A stretch of 64,000 nt of DNA, taken from Euborellia annulipes. Taxonomy: Eukaryota > Arthropoda > Insecta > Dermaptera > Anisolabididae. A program made the translations under genes and the position numbers. The stretch lies in contig JAKCPI010031637.1 in the NCBI GenBank assembly GCA_023213315.1, positions 62,001 through 126,000 of the forward strand. Direction: 5' to 3'. Shown one piece after another: positions 33,090-44,430 of this stretch (position 1 is the first letter of the stretch; each line of letters begins with the position of its first letter). The notes beneath the pieces were generated by a model. The model ran no database searches. It saw nothing but the letters and a program-made list of their open reading frames with translations, and was not told the origin of the DNA.

Positions 33090-34075
33090 TTTTTTAATAG
33101 GCAGGTTCATGTATGATAAAAAAGGGTTGTGGGGAAATGTGATCGGATTTTTTTTCTCCAACCTTTCCTTGAATTAATTTCTAACAAGACATGAAAATAT
33201 TTCATCTCCATGTGTTCAATTGAAAAAAAAAAGATACTTGCAAACAAATTCATATACGGGAAGTTGATCTGATAACCAGGAAAAATATTTGGAAACTAGA
33301 ACTGACAAAATAAAACGACACTGGATTAAGTAATTGATTTTAGTTTCGGAATGTTAATTTAGAAGAGTCTTGTAAAACATTTTTTTATTAAATTAAAGGA
33401 AAAAAAAAAAAAAACGGAGAGTGGAATGCATTCAAAGAAAATAAAATTAAAAATAAAAGAAAAAAAAATATTTGTTTAAGAAAGAATCAATTCAGAAAGT
33501 GACCTTAGCCATGTGTTCGAGAAAGAGAGAGAGCGAGAGAGAGAGAGAGAGAATGAATATCTTGTGAGCCAAGTTGAATTTCTAACAAAAATGACAGCGA
33601 ACGAGATACTCACGTGGAGAAAACAAAAATTCAAGTCTAGAGAGCTTTTATCAGAGGCATTCTGCATTCTACATCTGTGCCAAGATATAATTTATGATCT
33701 ACGTTTATATATATACTTCCTTTATTATTTAGAGTGACCATATCTTAAAAGATATTTCTTTATTTTAGGAAGTTGTTCTTTACGGGTATTTAATTTATTT
33801 TATTCTACAGTAGTTTGAATTAATGACATATTGTCAAAAAATAAAAGGCGAATGGTCAAGTTGTTACTATTTCTCTCTAATCCAATTCGATAAAGCCGAA
33901 ATCGATTTTATGAAATGCATTTGGTTGGATCTGGGAAGGAATTTTACTCCAAAGATCCTCTCTAATTATAAGCCTACTACTTTGAGGTGGGAAATTCTTA
34001 TTGGGGCCTCAACTAAAAATAAATACAATGAGAGTCGATCGAACAGAAAATAAAATTTGATTTTCACTCAAATCA
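33090..34075. other. AT-rich DNA with a GA tract
   Basis: GA tract 33,519-33,552 lies in a less AT-rich 130-bp stretch. At 33,733 GAGTGACCATATCTTAAAAG resembles CAGTGACCATCTGTCTTTAT at 43,229, probably a shared MITE end. No protein recognised. Confidence 0.4.
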
Positions 34076-34076
34076 G

Positions 34077-34507
34077 TGGCAACCATTTCTCCTATCTTTT
34101 CTATGAAGCACAAGAGTAAAGTGTGCTTCAAACAATTTTCAGGAGAATAAACATTTTAAAGAGAATCTAAAAAATAATTGATTTTTGAATTTTAATCAAA
34201 ATTGTTAGAGCGAATTTTGAGAAAATTGAAAAAAAAAACTGAAAAATTACTTCACTAAAGTACTAGTACTTTTTGGCCGATTTTGTTCAAAAGGTTCGTG
34301 TCATTTCCCAAGGGTGGTGTGTCTAAGTTAAATATAAAATTTCAACCTCCTAGCTCTTTTCGTTCTTGGGATATTTTGTTCACAGACAGACCATGTTGCG
34401 AAAAGCAGTTTTTTGATTCAGGGGACATCAAAACGTGTATATCCATCAAAATCTCGACATGAATCCAATACTTTATCTCTTAACATATATAGAGGTAAGA
34501 GAAAATA
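34077..34507 (+). mobile_element. snapback element copy 9, head missing
   Basis: Starts at GGCAACCATTTCTCC and continues through GTACTAGTAC, GACCATGTTGCG and the tail hairpin to AGAGGTAAGAGAAAATA. The head hairpin and first 150 bp are absent. Confidence 0.85.
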
Positions 34508-34509
34508 AA

Positions 34510-34840
34510 AAAGACGATTTTTGAAGATAACTTTTTAGCAAGAGTAGGGGAAGTATGCCAATATTGTACCACTTAAGCTAATTAATGTCCAATGATCTTT
34601 GAAACAATATGTGATAAAAATGACTTCGAAGTGGTTCATATTAACCCTGCATGCTATTGCTGTGTAGAAGAATAGAGTTTCTTATAAGAAGCACGTAAAT
34701 TATACAAATGGAATTTTCACTGAAAATCTAAGAGTCCAATCCGGCCAATTGCTACAAGTTCGACTGACGAGCTTGCCGTAGCGCAAGAAATAACCGTCCT
34801 GGTCGCTTAGTACAGCAGGAATGTTGGTGGTATAGTGGCG
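34510..34840. other. intergenic DNA, no recognised feature
   Basis: Moderately AT-rich. Nothing recognised. Confidence 0.5.
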
Positions 34841-34845
34841 CCACA

Positions 34846-35128
34846 ATTAAGTCCCCACCTGATAGCTTTAGCCTTAATAATAATAATAATAATATATATA
34901 TTTTATTTCTGATTTTTCCTAATACAGCTTTAGCCTTAAGTATATGGTTTAGTATATGGATTATGGTGAAATATTTTTAAATTTGAAAAGGTAAAATAAA
35001 ATCACCTGAACCAGATTTTACGTTTTACCTTTTCGGTCATTGAAATTATTCCATTATACACCATATACTATACCATATACTTAAGGCTAAAGCTATCAGG
35101 TGGGGACTTAATTGTGGCGCTCACTGTA
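34846..35128. mobile_element. TA-flanked palindromic MITE with a (TAA)n-containing duplication in one arm
   Basis: GTGGCGCCACAATTAAGTCC at the left and GGACTTAATTGTGGCGCTCAC at the right are inverted ends followed by CCACCTGATAGCTTTAGCC. The left arm contains AGCTTTAGCCTTAA twice (34,863 and 34,927), separated by (TAA)n and AT-rich filler, so one arm is longer. ATATACTATACCATATACTTAAGG also mirrors. Related to the 31.2-kb MITE. Confidence 0.6.
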
Positions 35129-35134
35129 CATTAT

Positions 35135-36830
35135 GGGGCTGGTGAAAATTAAGAGCACTAGCCCCTAACTATACTAGGACGATGTTATGCAAAAAGGAAC
35201 CAAGCGCCATTAACCAAAATTTGAGATAAAGGGCTTTTCATTTGCACACTTGTAAACAAACCCAATGGCAATGACTTTTTTCTAGTTTTATACAAAAAAG
35301 TGAATAGAATAATAATGTGATTTAAATAAAGAGGAAGATCTTTTCCTTACAAGATGGCGGTATTATCTCAATTTCGATCATAATGGCGCTTGGTTCCCGA
35401 AATGATATTTTTGAATCAATGGTTTAGGCCTTCTTCATTTAATCCTTTATAAGTTTCACTTTCTGTTCAATGCTCACTCGGGAATTTTCTGATTTAGTTA
35501 AGGTATTTAAAAAAATAATTTTATGTTTCTTAATAACTGAAAAGAAATTAATATATTTAATTTTGTTTTTTTTAACAAAACCCGTCTGAGCAGATAAAAG
35601 TGGAGGAAAAATAGATATGAATGTCACAATGACGTCCCAAAAAGTAAAACAATTTTTTTTAAGGGAACTTCAATCACCAGGGAAGAAGGAAAATATTCAA
35701 GAGGTTTAAGGGTTTGTTGATGAAAACGACAACGAATTAATTTTTAAAATAATCATTCAAGTAGGAATTTTTTTTGTTCTCAAATCAACAGGCAACAATT
35801 AAAATCAAAAATTTCAAAAATATTGACACAGTGTGTACAAGTTAAACTGTATCAACAAAAATATTTCCTTTCAACAGGAATTTGCCCTGGCATCAAACAA
35901 ATTCAATCAACATCCTGTTCATTTTCACGATAAATGTAAGAAATTTTTAGAAAGCTCATGAGAAATTATCTTTTAATTTTAAAAGGAAAAACAGATATAT
36001 CTATTTTCACACTAATATGCGGAAGTAGTACTAAAAATAAATAAAAATTTAAAACAGTGCGACGTGTGGTGTGTGTGGTGTGTGTGTGTGTGTGTGAGGA
36101 AGGAAGAGATTATTTAAAAAAAAAAAAAGACTTCCTTTTTGATTCAAAATATTTATTCAACCTCTGAGGACGTTTCAGGTTTGAATAAATATTTTGGGCA
36201 GAAAGGAAGTCTTTTTTTTATTTTAAATTCCCCTTTTGAATGAATTTAAATTTAAGGTGATTCAGTATAAATTTCTAAGCCTCTAATAATAGGAGTATAG
36301 AGAATTAGTAATTTCCTCTAGGCTTTTTAATTTTAATATCATTTTATTTTTTTTAATTTGATAGTTGATTATGAATAATCAGCTGGAACTTATTATATAT
36401 AAAGGCTAAACCAGAGTTCTTTTAGCCTAGAAGGCTGATCAGCAAAAAAAGTACAAATTGTTGAGAATTAAGATTTGAAAAATAAATTTTCTAATTCCGG
36501 GATCAATGAACAATACGATGATTGTACTGAGAAAATTCACAGTTGTCATGCTTATCTCATTGAACATTGTAAGCTTGATGATGGGCAAAACTGGAAATTT
36601 TCGTTTTGTTCATTTTTCAAATGTGCAGTCAAAATTTTAAAGACTAACTTCATGGGATGATGTCATTTGTTTTGTTTTTTATAAAGCCAGTAGCACGAAA
36701 TTTCTTTATAAATTTTGCTTACTATTTTTGAAAACTAAGCATCGGACCGACCAAGGGTTGAACATCCATAGACCAAATTCCGCAGTGATTGAAATATTGA
36801 ATATGAGCAGGGCAGCCAGCAGAAATAAAG
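35135..36830. other. AT-rich intergenic DNA
   Basis: Contains a GT microsatellite 36,063-36,096 and a short palindrome CAAAATATTTATTCAA (36,144) / TTGAATAAATATTTTG (36,181), which encloses CTCTGAGGACGTTTCAGG and may be a deleted ribozyme palindrome. No gene recognised. Confidence 0.4.
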
Positions 36831-36839
36831 AACTTATAT

Positions 36840-36894
36840 ATTATTTCGTCGACGTTTCGGGAACTCGTCACTCCCATCTTCTGGACGAAATAAT
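36840..36894 (-). ncRNA. hammerhead-like motif with 11-pair stem I and one core change
   Basis: Stem I ATTATTTCGTC 36,840-36,850 pairs perfectly with GACGAAATAAT 36,884-36,894. The minus-strand core reads CAGAAGA for CUGANGA (U4 changed to A), then extra U, stem II GGGA/TCCC (59-62 with 72-75 of 36,8xx), GAAAC and GTC. The core change should abolish cleavage although the helices are intact. Confidence 0.6.
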
Positions 36895-36915
36895 TGTCGC
36901 AAAAGAGATGGAGAA

Positions 36916-37484
36916 ATATGTTTAATCTTCAAGTGGTTACTTGTCTGATAGAGCCAGGATGAATTGCTCTTAGGAAAATAAAATTCTTAATAAATTTTAT
37001 TATATATTTTATTAATTCGGAGACTTAATTATGGCCAACCATGTACATTTTTGGTTTCGATCCTCTATGTGATCATCATCAAGGCCTGAAAATAACATAT
37101 GCAACAAATAACATCCATACATTTCTTTAAATCAATTTTCTTAGAACTACGTACCTCAGCTCCTAATGGTTTCATAATATAACTCACTATATAAATAATA
37201 TAATTCGTCTTATTCATTTAAAAATTTACAAATTACCTGAGCTGAGGTACGTAGTTCTAAGAAAATTGATTTAAAGAAATGTATGGATGTTATTTTTGCA
37301 TATGTTATTTTCAGGCCTTGATGATGATCACATAGAGGATCGAAACCAAAAATGTACATGGTTGGCCATAATTAAGTCTCCGAATTAATAAAATATATAA
37401 TAAAATTTATTAAGAATTTTATTTTCCTAAGAGCAATTCATCCTGGCTCTATCAGACAAGTAACCACTTGAAGATTAAACATAT
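36916..37484. repeat. large inverted repeat, 247-bp and 246-bp arms around a 76-bp spacer
   Basis: Left arm 36,916-37,162 and right arm 37,239-37,484 are nearly identical in mirror order, from ATATGTTTAATCTTCAAGTG outside to TACCTCAGCTC inside. Only a few small indels differ, for example near 37,095. Each arm carries a hammerhead-like motif (37,051-37,087 minus; 37,316-37,350 plus: TTGATGA, U, GATC/GATC, GAAAC) with C3 changed to T. This is the best-preserved palindrome in the window. Confidence 0.9.
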
Positions 37485-37489
37485 GATTA

Positions 37490-37850
37490 GCTTGTCCAGT
37501 TTCATATGATTAAAAGAGATGGAGAATTTTATACACAACGACGATTAACAAAACGCACATTGTGCATAGTATTTAGCAAAATAACAATTGTATGATGTAT
37601 TCTGTTAGGGTGTGTAACAGCTCCAAGATTGAAATAATATAATTTTAAAAATTACAAAAACAAAAGGAACTAATCCACCCTAAATTGCATTGGACATTGA
37701 TGCTTGTTCCAATTTTTTTAAAGTTGAAAATATTATTAACTCACTATAAGATTATTGGACAAAGCGCCCTAAAAGCATCACTCTTCTAATAACTTCATGC
37801 TGGGTTAAAAGAAGGTTAGCGCCTAATTTTATTTTTTCACAATATTAACA
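37490..37850. other. intergenic DNA, no recognised feature
   Basis: AT-rich; nothing recognised. Confidence 0.5.
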
Positions 37851-37851
37851 A

Positions 37852-38104
37852 AGATGCTCTTTAAAATGTGTATTCTCATTTTGCCCTTGAAATCTTTTGA
37901 AGCACACTTTACTCTTGTACTTCATAAAAAAGAAATGGTTTCTATAGTAACAAAATATAAATATTTTCCCAGTTTGTAAATTTTACATCTTGAATTCTAA
38001 TACATGTAAACTAACACAAAAAATCTGGTGTGACAAGCACAGAACACAACTTTTGATTACAGAAGTTAGAGAAAGTTTTGTACTGTGCGTCCAGTCACAC
38101 CAGA
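37852..38104 (-). mobile_element. snapback element copy 10, tail half missing
   Basis: From AGATGCTCTTTAAAATG to the head hairpin CACACCAGA. Several deletions: CCATGGCAACCATTTCTCC is reduced. Confidence 0.8.
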
Positions 38105-38109
38105 TTTTT

Positions 38110-38885
38110 TTTCTGATATACTCACACTAAAACGTAATTCAGAAAATGAGTTTTATCTTAATAGCCCTTGCCTTGTCATGCATTCAAAACCAAAGACAAA
38201 GCTAACTTGAAATTTGATTATGAAAGCCGGTGTTAAGTGATAATTATTAATAAAAAAAAAAAAATCTCATTAGCATATAAATGTATAATTAAGAGGATAT
38301 ATTATTCATATTTAATCTAATATATCCTACCGGTATTTTTATTTCTTTTACTGAATTGATTTTATTATTTTTCTGCATTCTTTGTTAATTATTAACAAAC
38401 AAGAAAAAAAATAAATAAATTTATTATTAGCATATAGTTAATTTGAAATAATTAATGTGGAAAAAAAAGAACACAAAGCTGATTTTATATTCAAAAAGAT
38501 AAGAAACAATTTTAACATAAATTCATTCAGAATAAAAAATATGAATTAAGATATGCTATGCTCTACTGAAATATGAAAATTCAAAAAGGAATTGTCAAAT
38601 ATTCGACATGAAATTGAAACAATAAAAGAAAATAACATCAGTGCCTATTGCTTTTGAAAATTTTTGATATCGCGGCTCCCCTGCAACTCAAATTTTTTTT
38701 ATTTGGAATCCAGGCTGGATAAAACAATTGTTGCTTCATATTCTATTATATTATAGCCATGCGCCGATTTAATATATTTATTTATTAGGCCTATATTCAT
38801 AATTCTATGCTCAAAAAACACCTCGATCTACTTGGGGTCCGTAGCTCACAATTTTATGAAGACGATAATCGTAAGAAAAATTAAA
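38110..38885. other. AT-rich intergenic DNA
   Basis: Nothing recognised. Confidence 0.5.
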
Positions 38886-38887
38886 AA

Positions 38888-39492
38888 TTTGGTGTGATGG
38901 TCTCACTGCACACATTCTCTTACCCTTCGGAAAGAGAAAGTTGTGCACTGAGCTTGTCATACCAAATTTTTTGTGTCAACATATATTTAGTTTCCGACAG
39001 TAACGTAAATTCGAATTCAAGATATAAAATTTATAAACATGGGAAAAAATTTATATTTTATTACCATGGCAATCCTATCTTTCCTATCAAGTACAAGAAT
39101 AAAGTGTGCTTCAAAAAATTTAGATGGCAAAATAAGAATATACATTTTAAAGAGTAGGCCTATCTAAAAAATAATTGATTTTTGAATTTTAATCAAAATC
39201 GTTTTGAGAAAATCGAAAATAACTGAAAAAGTACATCAGTAAAGTACTAGTACTTTTTGGCCGATTTTGTTCAAAAGCTTCGTGTCACGTCCCATGGGGG
39301 TGCCTAACTTAAATATAAAATTTCAACCTCCTAGCTCTTTTCGTTCTTGAGATATTTTGTTCACAGACAGACACACACACAGGCCACTTTTTCGGACTCA
39401 GATCCATCAAAATCTCGACATCGAATTTTTGACAAGAATCCAATACTTTCTCTCTATATATTTATAAACATATATAGAGATAAAAGAAAGTA
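38888..39492 (+). mobile_element. snapback element copy 11, near full length
   Basis: A mutated head (TTTGGTGTGATGG...TCATACCAAA keeps pairing through compensating changes), CCATGGCAATCC, GTACTAGTAC, a short CA tract, GGCCACTTTTTCGGACTCAG and the tail hairpin. A 17-bp stretch around CCTCAAAACGTG is deleted. Confidence 0.85.
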
Positions 39493-39494
39493 AA

Positions 39495-39930
39495 AAGAGC
39501 AACTATTTTAGGATTATATGAGAAAAAAAATTTGCAAATTTTTTTTCCCTAATAGATTTGATTCCAATAGACAGTGCAATTAAAAATGAAGTTAAAAAAA
39601 AAAAGGTAGAAACGTTTTAGAAATAAAATCCTTTCTCCATATTACGCACATTCAAATGAGTATTGTTTAAGTATTATCTAACAAAATTATAGGTGTTATA
39701 TAAAATTATACTAATAAATTGAAATGGCACAAAACCAAGAACCGAATTTCGAGTATATAAAAAAAAAAAAATAGAGTTCAATAATCCTTATATTTTATAT
39801 AAAAAAAACTGTGGAACTTAATAATCACACTCAACAAATTTTTTTTTTTTTTTGAAGAGATTACGTGGAACGCAAGGACCAATTTAAAGACCAATGAACC
39901 AAGAGTTTTTTCAAAGATTATTAAAGAACA
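39495..39930. other. AT-rich DNA; part shared with 44.4 kb
   Basis: AAATTTGCAAATTTTTTTTC...CAATAGACAGTGCAAT (39,527-39,584) recurs at 44,428-44,486. Otherwise nothing recognised. Confidence 0.5.
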
Positions 39931-39939
39931 AGGTTAAAA

Positions 39940-41130
39940 GCCGACGATATGTTCCCCTCGTGACCGAAACGTCGCAGTCGACCTCTACTCCCCTCCCCTC
40001 CGTACCCTTTTGCCCCCACCCCGATAGCAATCTCTTTCGCCTCCGCTTAAGCTACGATGAATGGACGACAGGAAGTGACGTCACACGCCGACGGCGGGAG
40101 GGGTGCGTCGAGGCAGGATGTCACACACACATACATATATACACGCACATACAGACACACACTCACACTCCCCAAATATATAAATATTTTATAATTATTT
40201 ATATATATATAAATGGATTCTTCTAAAAAAAAATCCAATAAGAAAAATTTAGAAAAAAAAAAAACAGATTTGTATAAACCATCTCAAAAACATTACTCAC
40301 CGTAAATTCGTATGTCCCAATATATTGACTGGTGCTGAACCCCATTCACACTGCGTTTTGGCTTTCAAATATCAAACGAATTTACATCAGAATAATAAAA
40401 AAACAAAAAAATAAATGCACAATGGTTTATGATAAATTTCACTTTGGTCACTTGGTGAATAGGTTTTCACTTTAATATAAAAAAAAAACGAGCACTGAAT
40501 GAGACACTCAATGAATTAACGAGGTGTGCAAAAATTGGTGGTGGGGGATTTGACGAGTGGGGGAGGTAGGTGTGCAAAAAAAAAAAAAAAAAACTGAGCC
40601 AGCAAATGGACATGTACACTCTCGAATAGTCCAACTCGAACTGATCGGTTGTGTCGACTGAAACGCGCTTTGGCGCTCAGCAGCCTAAAGAGAGAGAAAG
40701 AGAGAGAAGCGGCGTTGGTGGTAGTAGAGAAAGAGAGAGAGTGAGAGAGAGAAAGAGAGCGATGCAAGGGGGAAGGGGAGGGTGCCCTCCCTCCGCCTCC
40801 TTGGCCGACGACATCTCTCTCATTCATGGCGTTCAATAGGCCACGCCCCATCCAAGTGTTTTCATTTCAGAGCCCGAACGGTGACGAAAATCCACGACAC
40901 ACACACACACACGCACACACACACACGCACACGCACACAGGGGCAGATGGCCTCTTCTTCTAATCCTGCATTGAAATCACTTCTTCTCTTTTAGGGTTGT
41001 CCCTTTTTAATCCGGAAACGCACCCCCCCACCACCACTACCGTACTTCCGGTTGTCGTTGTCGTGTTCAGAAATGAATGAACCATTCATAACGATTCATT
41101 CACACACACACACACACACACACATATACA
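39940..41130. promoter_or_regulatory. cluster of CG-rich islands with CRE palindrome, GA and CA tracts: candidate promoter region
   Basis: Three CG-rich blocks (39,940-40,125; 40,505-40,860; 40,960-41,060) within 1.2 kb. Visible elements: TGACGTCA at 40,076-40,083 (CREB/ATF palindrome), GGCCACGCCCC at 40,840 (Sp1/KLF-like), GA tract 40,690-40,761, CA tracts 40,897-40,939 and 41,101-41,124, and repeated AATGAATG. Known arthropod promoters often carry GA tracts. No gene start can be fixed, and all frames crossing the blocks are low-complexity. Confidence 0.35.
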
Positions 41131-41471
41131 TACACTCACTCATACAGATGTACAAATATGAATGAATGGACATATGGCCATGATAAATAATATATGAAAT
41201 TTTTAAAAAATAATGCTTCTCTAATTTCCGCTCAATATGTCACGATCATTATTATAACCCTTATAATATTTTTTTTTTTATTATAAATAAAAAAAAAAAT
41301 TAATTTTTCAATGAATTCGATAAAAAAAAAATTTATTTTATTTTAAGTAAAAAAAAATCAAGTAATAACAGATTATATTTCACGTTGAAATTTTATATTT
41401 AAATTATCTTAAATAAATAAAGAATTAAATTACATAAAATACACACTTTTTCTCATTCACACTCACACACA

Positions 41472-41642
41472 TATACACACAGTCTTTTCGGCAACTTAGG
41501 CCATATTAAGACTTTGATTAATAGTTATATATAAATAATATCTATTTGGATACCAAATGGCTTAAATAAAATCATCGGACTGCCTGCGACCCTTGGTATA
41601 GAAGGCCAGCACGCCAGCCACTACACCAAGCCCAAGGGCAAA
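41472..41642 (-). repeat. tRNA-derived SINE, family 1
   Basis: Minus strand: GGGCTTGGTGTAGTGGCTGG head, CAGGCAGTCCGATGATTTTA, AGCCATTTGGTATCCAAATA and TAAGTTGCCGAAAAGAC tail. The B-box region is partly deleted (GGGTCGCAGGC), so it is probably silent. Confidence 0.75.
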
Positions 41643-41889
41643 AAAAGCCCATTGAGAAAAATACATTTTGCTCTCTTCTTCAGAGGCGTCATTTGAAGGA
41701 GGGGAGAGGGGAGGGGAGGGGGCTCTTTGTCCAGTTCGAAAATGTTAAGGTGCTCAAAATTACTCACACTCACCACACATAAAAAATTTTAAATGTAAAT
41801 TATATATAGGTCTAAATAAAAAATAAAAAAAAAAAACTATGAAAATCAATGAGAATAATTCAGAGGGTATATGACCAGTGGCGTCATAT

Positions 41890-42089
41890 CAGGGCCGGAT
41901 CTAGTGGGGGGGGCAGTGGGGGCATGTGCAGGGCGGCAGATATCACGGGGGCGGCAATTAAAGAAAGATTTACTAAAAAAAAAAGAAAAGAAAAGGTAAA
42001 ATGATATGAATTTTAGATAGAAAATTTTTAGGAGGGGGCGGCAAATTAAATTTTGCCCCCCCCCCCTAAAAAATCTAGTTCCGGCCCTG
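41890..42089. mobile_element. 200-bp hAT-type MITE
   Basis: Ends CAGGGCCGGATCTAG and CTAGTTCCGGCCCTG are inverted with one mismatch. Flanks CGTCATAT (41,882-41,889) and TGTCATAT (42,090-42,097) are an 8-bp duplication with one change. G run at left and C run at right. It interrupts an older GTGGCGTCATATCAAATTTT sequence. Confidence 0.85.
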
Positions 42090-42099
42090 TGTCATATCA

Positions 42100-42540
42100 A
42101 ATTTTTCTTGGGGTGGGGGGAATTTACCGAAAATTTACTTACAAATAGATATCTCAAATTTGGCTAAAAGATATATAGGCCTAATTTAGATTTTTTCAGT
42201 TTATATACCTGTAGATATATTTTGGAATATTTCATAGAAGAATATAAAATTTAATAACATATCAATTATGTTTATTCACGAGAGATTAAAGTGGAAAAAA
42301 TATATAAAGTCTACATAAAAATAGATTGGTTGCAACAATATTAGTGAGAAGTAGTGTGGCACAGGGCTTTGGCTAGGGGGGGGGGAGTATGGGATCCAAA
42401 CATCGAAAAAAATAATAAATGAAAAAAATTAAAAAAGAGAAAAATATTGAGTCAATAATTTTAAACAATGATAGAAATATAAGAAAACATTTTATTTTTT
42501 TTATAGGGCCGAATCGTTCGGATTGCCTCCCCCCATCGAG
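42100..42540. other. AT-rich DNA with G-run remnants
   Basis: GGGGTGGGGGG at 42,111 and GGGGGGGGGGAG at 42,378 look like further MITE termini. Boundaries are not recoverable. Confidence 0.35.
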
Positions 42541-42544
42541 AGAG

Positions 42545-42835
42545 GGGACCCCCTCCGAAATATTTATTTCGCTACTGCATTGAGGCGAAAACACCTCAAA
42601 ATTCAATAAATTTCACTTTATTTTTAGACAAGGAAAATATATTTGATTATGGATATTTATTTCCCTACTGCATTGAGAGCGAAAGGACACCTCAAAATTC
42701 AATGAAATTTCACTTTTATTTTTAGACAAGGAAAATATATTTGATTATGGGAAATTTATTTGTACTGCATTGAGGCGAAAAACCTCAAAATTCAAAAATC
42801 CTTTATTTTTAGATCAAAGAAAATATATTTGATAA
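42545..42835 (+). repeat. three-unit tandem repeat, about 95 bp per unit
   Basis: TACTGCATTGAG(G/A)...ACCTCAAAATTCAA...TTTATTTTTAGA..AAGGAAAATATATTTGAT(T/A)ATG repeats three times (starts near 42,573, 42,668 and 42,764). Units diverge by small indels. No coding content. Confidence 0.8.
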
Positions 42836-42839
42836 TGAT

Positions 42840-43379
42840 TCTTTGATTGAAAAATTTGTGAAGAAGGAAAAATGGTAAATAATTATCGAACAAAAGTCGG
42901 GAATAATATATTGAGAATTGGGAAGAATAAATGATAGAGAGAGGGGATTTTTTGAAATTGCAATAAAAATAAGGCGAATATTTTCTTTGGAAATGACGCG
43001 TGCCAAATGCTTGGTATAAGAAATTAAAGCTGAAACTTATGAAAGAACAAGCTGGCCCATCGCCTGGTCTTATATCCGATGAAAAGAAAGAAAAAAAAAT
43101 GAAAGAAAAGGCTGACAATACAAAAGAGAGGAAAAATTTCATTTTTAGGTAGGGTAACTCATATTCCCGTATTCACCAGGTGTGAGTCCCTCCCTCCCCC
43201 ACCGAGTGTAGATGGTTGCCTGGCTGGCTACAGTGACCATCTGTCTTTATTAAAAGGGACAGCCCTTTATTTCAGAAAGTTGTTTTTCAAAATCCTTTCT
43301 TTTATTTATTCAGGCTTTTGGGATTTCCTTTGTTAGCAAAAAATTAGAATTGGCATTTTATTATTAGATCGTTGATTGG
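42840..43379. other. AT-rich DNA; contains a repeat shared with 46.8 kb
   Basis: Minus strand near 43,075-43,045 encodes IRPGDGPACS, compare VRPCDGPACS at 46.8 kb on the plus strand. An unidentified repeat with residual coding character; no gene claimed. Confidence 0.35.
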
Positions 43380-44375
43380 TTAACCCTTTAACGCCTGCCG
43401 TGAGCATATGATCACGCAAAACAAAATGTTTTTTAAACCCATTTAGGGATTAAAATTTTTTCTTAAAGAGGGTATTGCCCAAAGACAGTCCACAGATTAT
43501 TTTTACCTTCATTTGGGCATCGTTTTCCCATTCTTTCATTTATTTGTGAACCATGCATTGAATACTGTCCCGACGCAGCTACTGAGATACCTTTCAAGTA
43601 AGTAATATTTTATTATTTCAAATTTTATTTTTTTACGTAGACTATAGGTTATTTATCTTAAATGTACTTATTTATTAATAATGTAATAAAAATTAAAATA
43701 ATTTTTATTTATAATAGCAAAAACTCAGGATAAATTTTCCGTGATCATATGATCACGCTAGGCGTTTACGGGATCGAAACATTTTGGTATTTTTTTTATT
43801 TCTTTTACGGGTCTGACTCTTCAAGAAGCTATTGCTCTCATTGAAGGTGATGATGATTTGTCAGTGGAACGTATTTTTTTTTATTGAACCACCTCCTGTG
43901 AATTTAAATTCAGATGAAGATTCTGCAAATGAAGATGAGGGCCTCTTATTGGATAATTTGACCGGTCGGCAATTTCTAAGTCAAAGTCAAAATATTTTAT
44001 CAAATCAAAGGAGATTAGAAAATGTTAATTATGACGAAAAGGAAGGTCCCCATACAGGGGGGGGTATAGATAACGAAGAAGAAAGAGAAGAAAAACAACA
44101 AAAAATCAAGAAATTGAAGCAATTTTCTTGGGAAAATGATGATTTCTCTGAAGGTCGTATGTTCTTCCAGAACCCAACTATTCAAATTACAGAAATCAAA
44201 TACCGGTGCCAATTTTCGAAGAAATGTTTGATGAAACACCAAAAATTAATTCCAATGTGGAAATTACGTCCACTAATGAATTTGGTCCAAAATCGAATTT
44301 TAAAATTATTTGTTCCAGAGCAACATTTAGATTTTGATGAAAGTATGGTCGCGAATTTTGGACGACATAACACAC
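43380..44375 (+). mobile_element. piggyBac-type transposon, 5' portion
   Basis: Starts at target TTAA (43,380-43,383) followed by the terminal sequence CCCTTTAACGCC. The palindrome GCATATGATCACGC near the end is echoed inverted at 43,742-43,772 (GTGATCATATGATCACGCTAGGCGTTTACGGG). These are terminal and subterminal inverted repeats of piggyBac type. The transposase reading frame follows and is cut off at 44,375, where snapback-derived sequence begins. The 3' end is not present nearby. Confidence 0.8.
43811..44375 (+). pseudogene. piggyBac transposase, N-terminal part, frameshifted and truncated
   Basis: From 43,811 the frame reads GLTLQEAIALIEGDDDLSVE, the usual opening of piggyBac-derived transposases. 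A nine-T run near 43,872 carries one T too many and shifts the frame; afterwards IEPPPVNLNSDEDSANEDEG and LLLDNLTGRQFLSQSQ continue the acidic N-terminal region. Near the end RPLMNLVQ, FVPEQHLDFDESMVANFGRH is the start of the DDE/D catalytic domain with the first catalytic Asp in DESM. A G run near 44,060 and further shifts lie between. Everything after FGRH is missing, so it is inactive. Confidence 0.85.
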
Positions 44376-44430
44376 AGGCCACTTTTTCGGACTCAGAGGA
44401 CCTCAAAACGTGTATATCCATCAAAATCAA
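44376..44430 (+). repeat. snapback fragment fused to flank sequence shared with 39.5 kb
   Basis: CACACAGGCCACTTTTTCGG, GGACCTCAAAACGTG and TCCATCAAAATC are snapback sequence. The adjoining AAATTTGCAAATTTTTTTCC...AGACAGTGCAAT (to 44,486) is the non-snapback 3' flank of copy 11. Element plus flank were therefore copied together. Confidence 0.7.

Noticed and set aside
40076..40083. CRE palindrome as a functional regulatory site on its own
   Set aside because: An 8-bp match is expected by chance often enough. It is mentioned only as part of the island.
40516..40994. Frames of 62-111 codons in the 40.5-41 kb island
   Set aside because: Peptides are RERERE/SLSLSL repeats or mixtures without conserved motifs.
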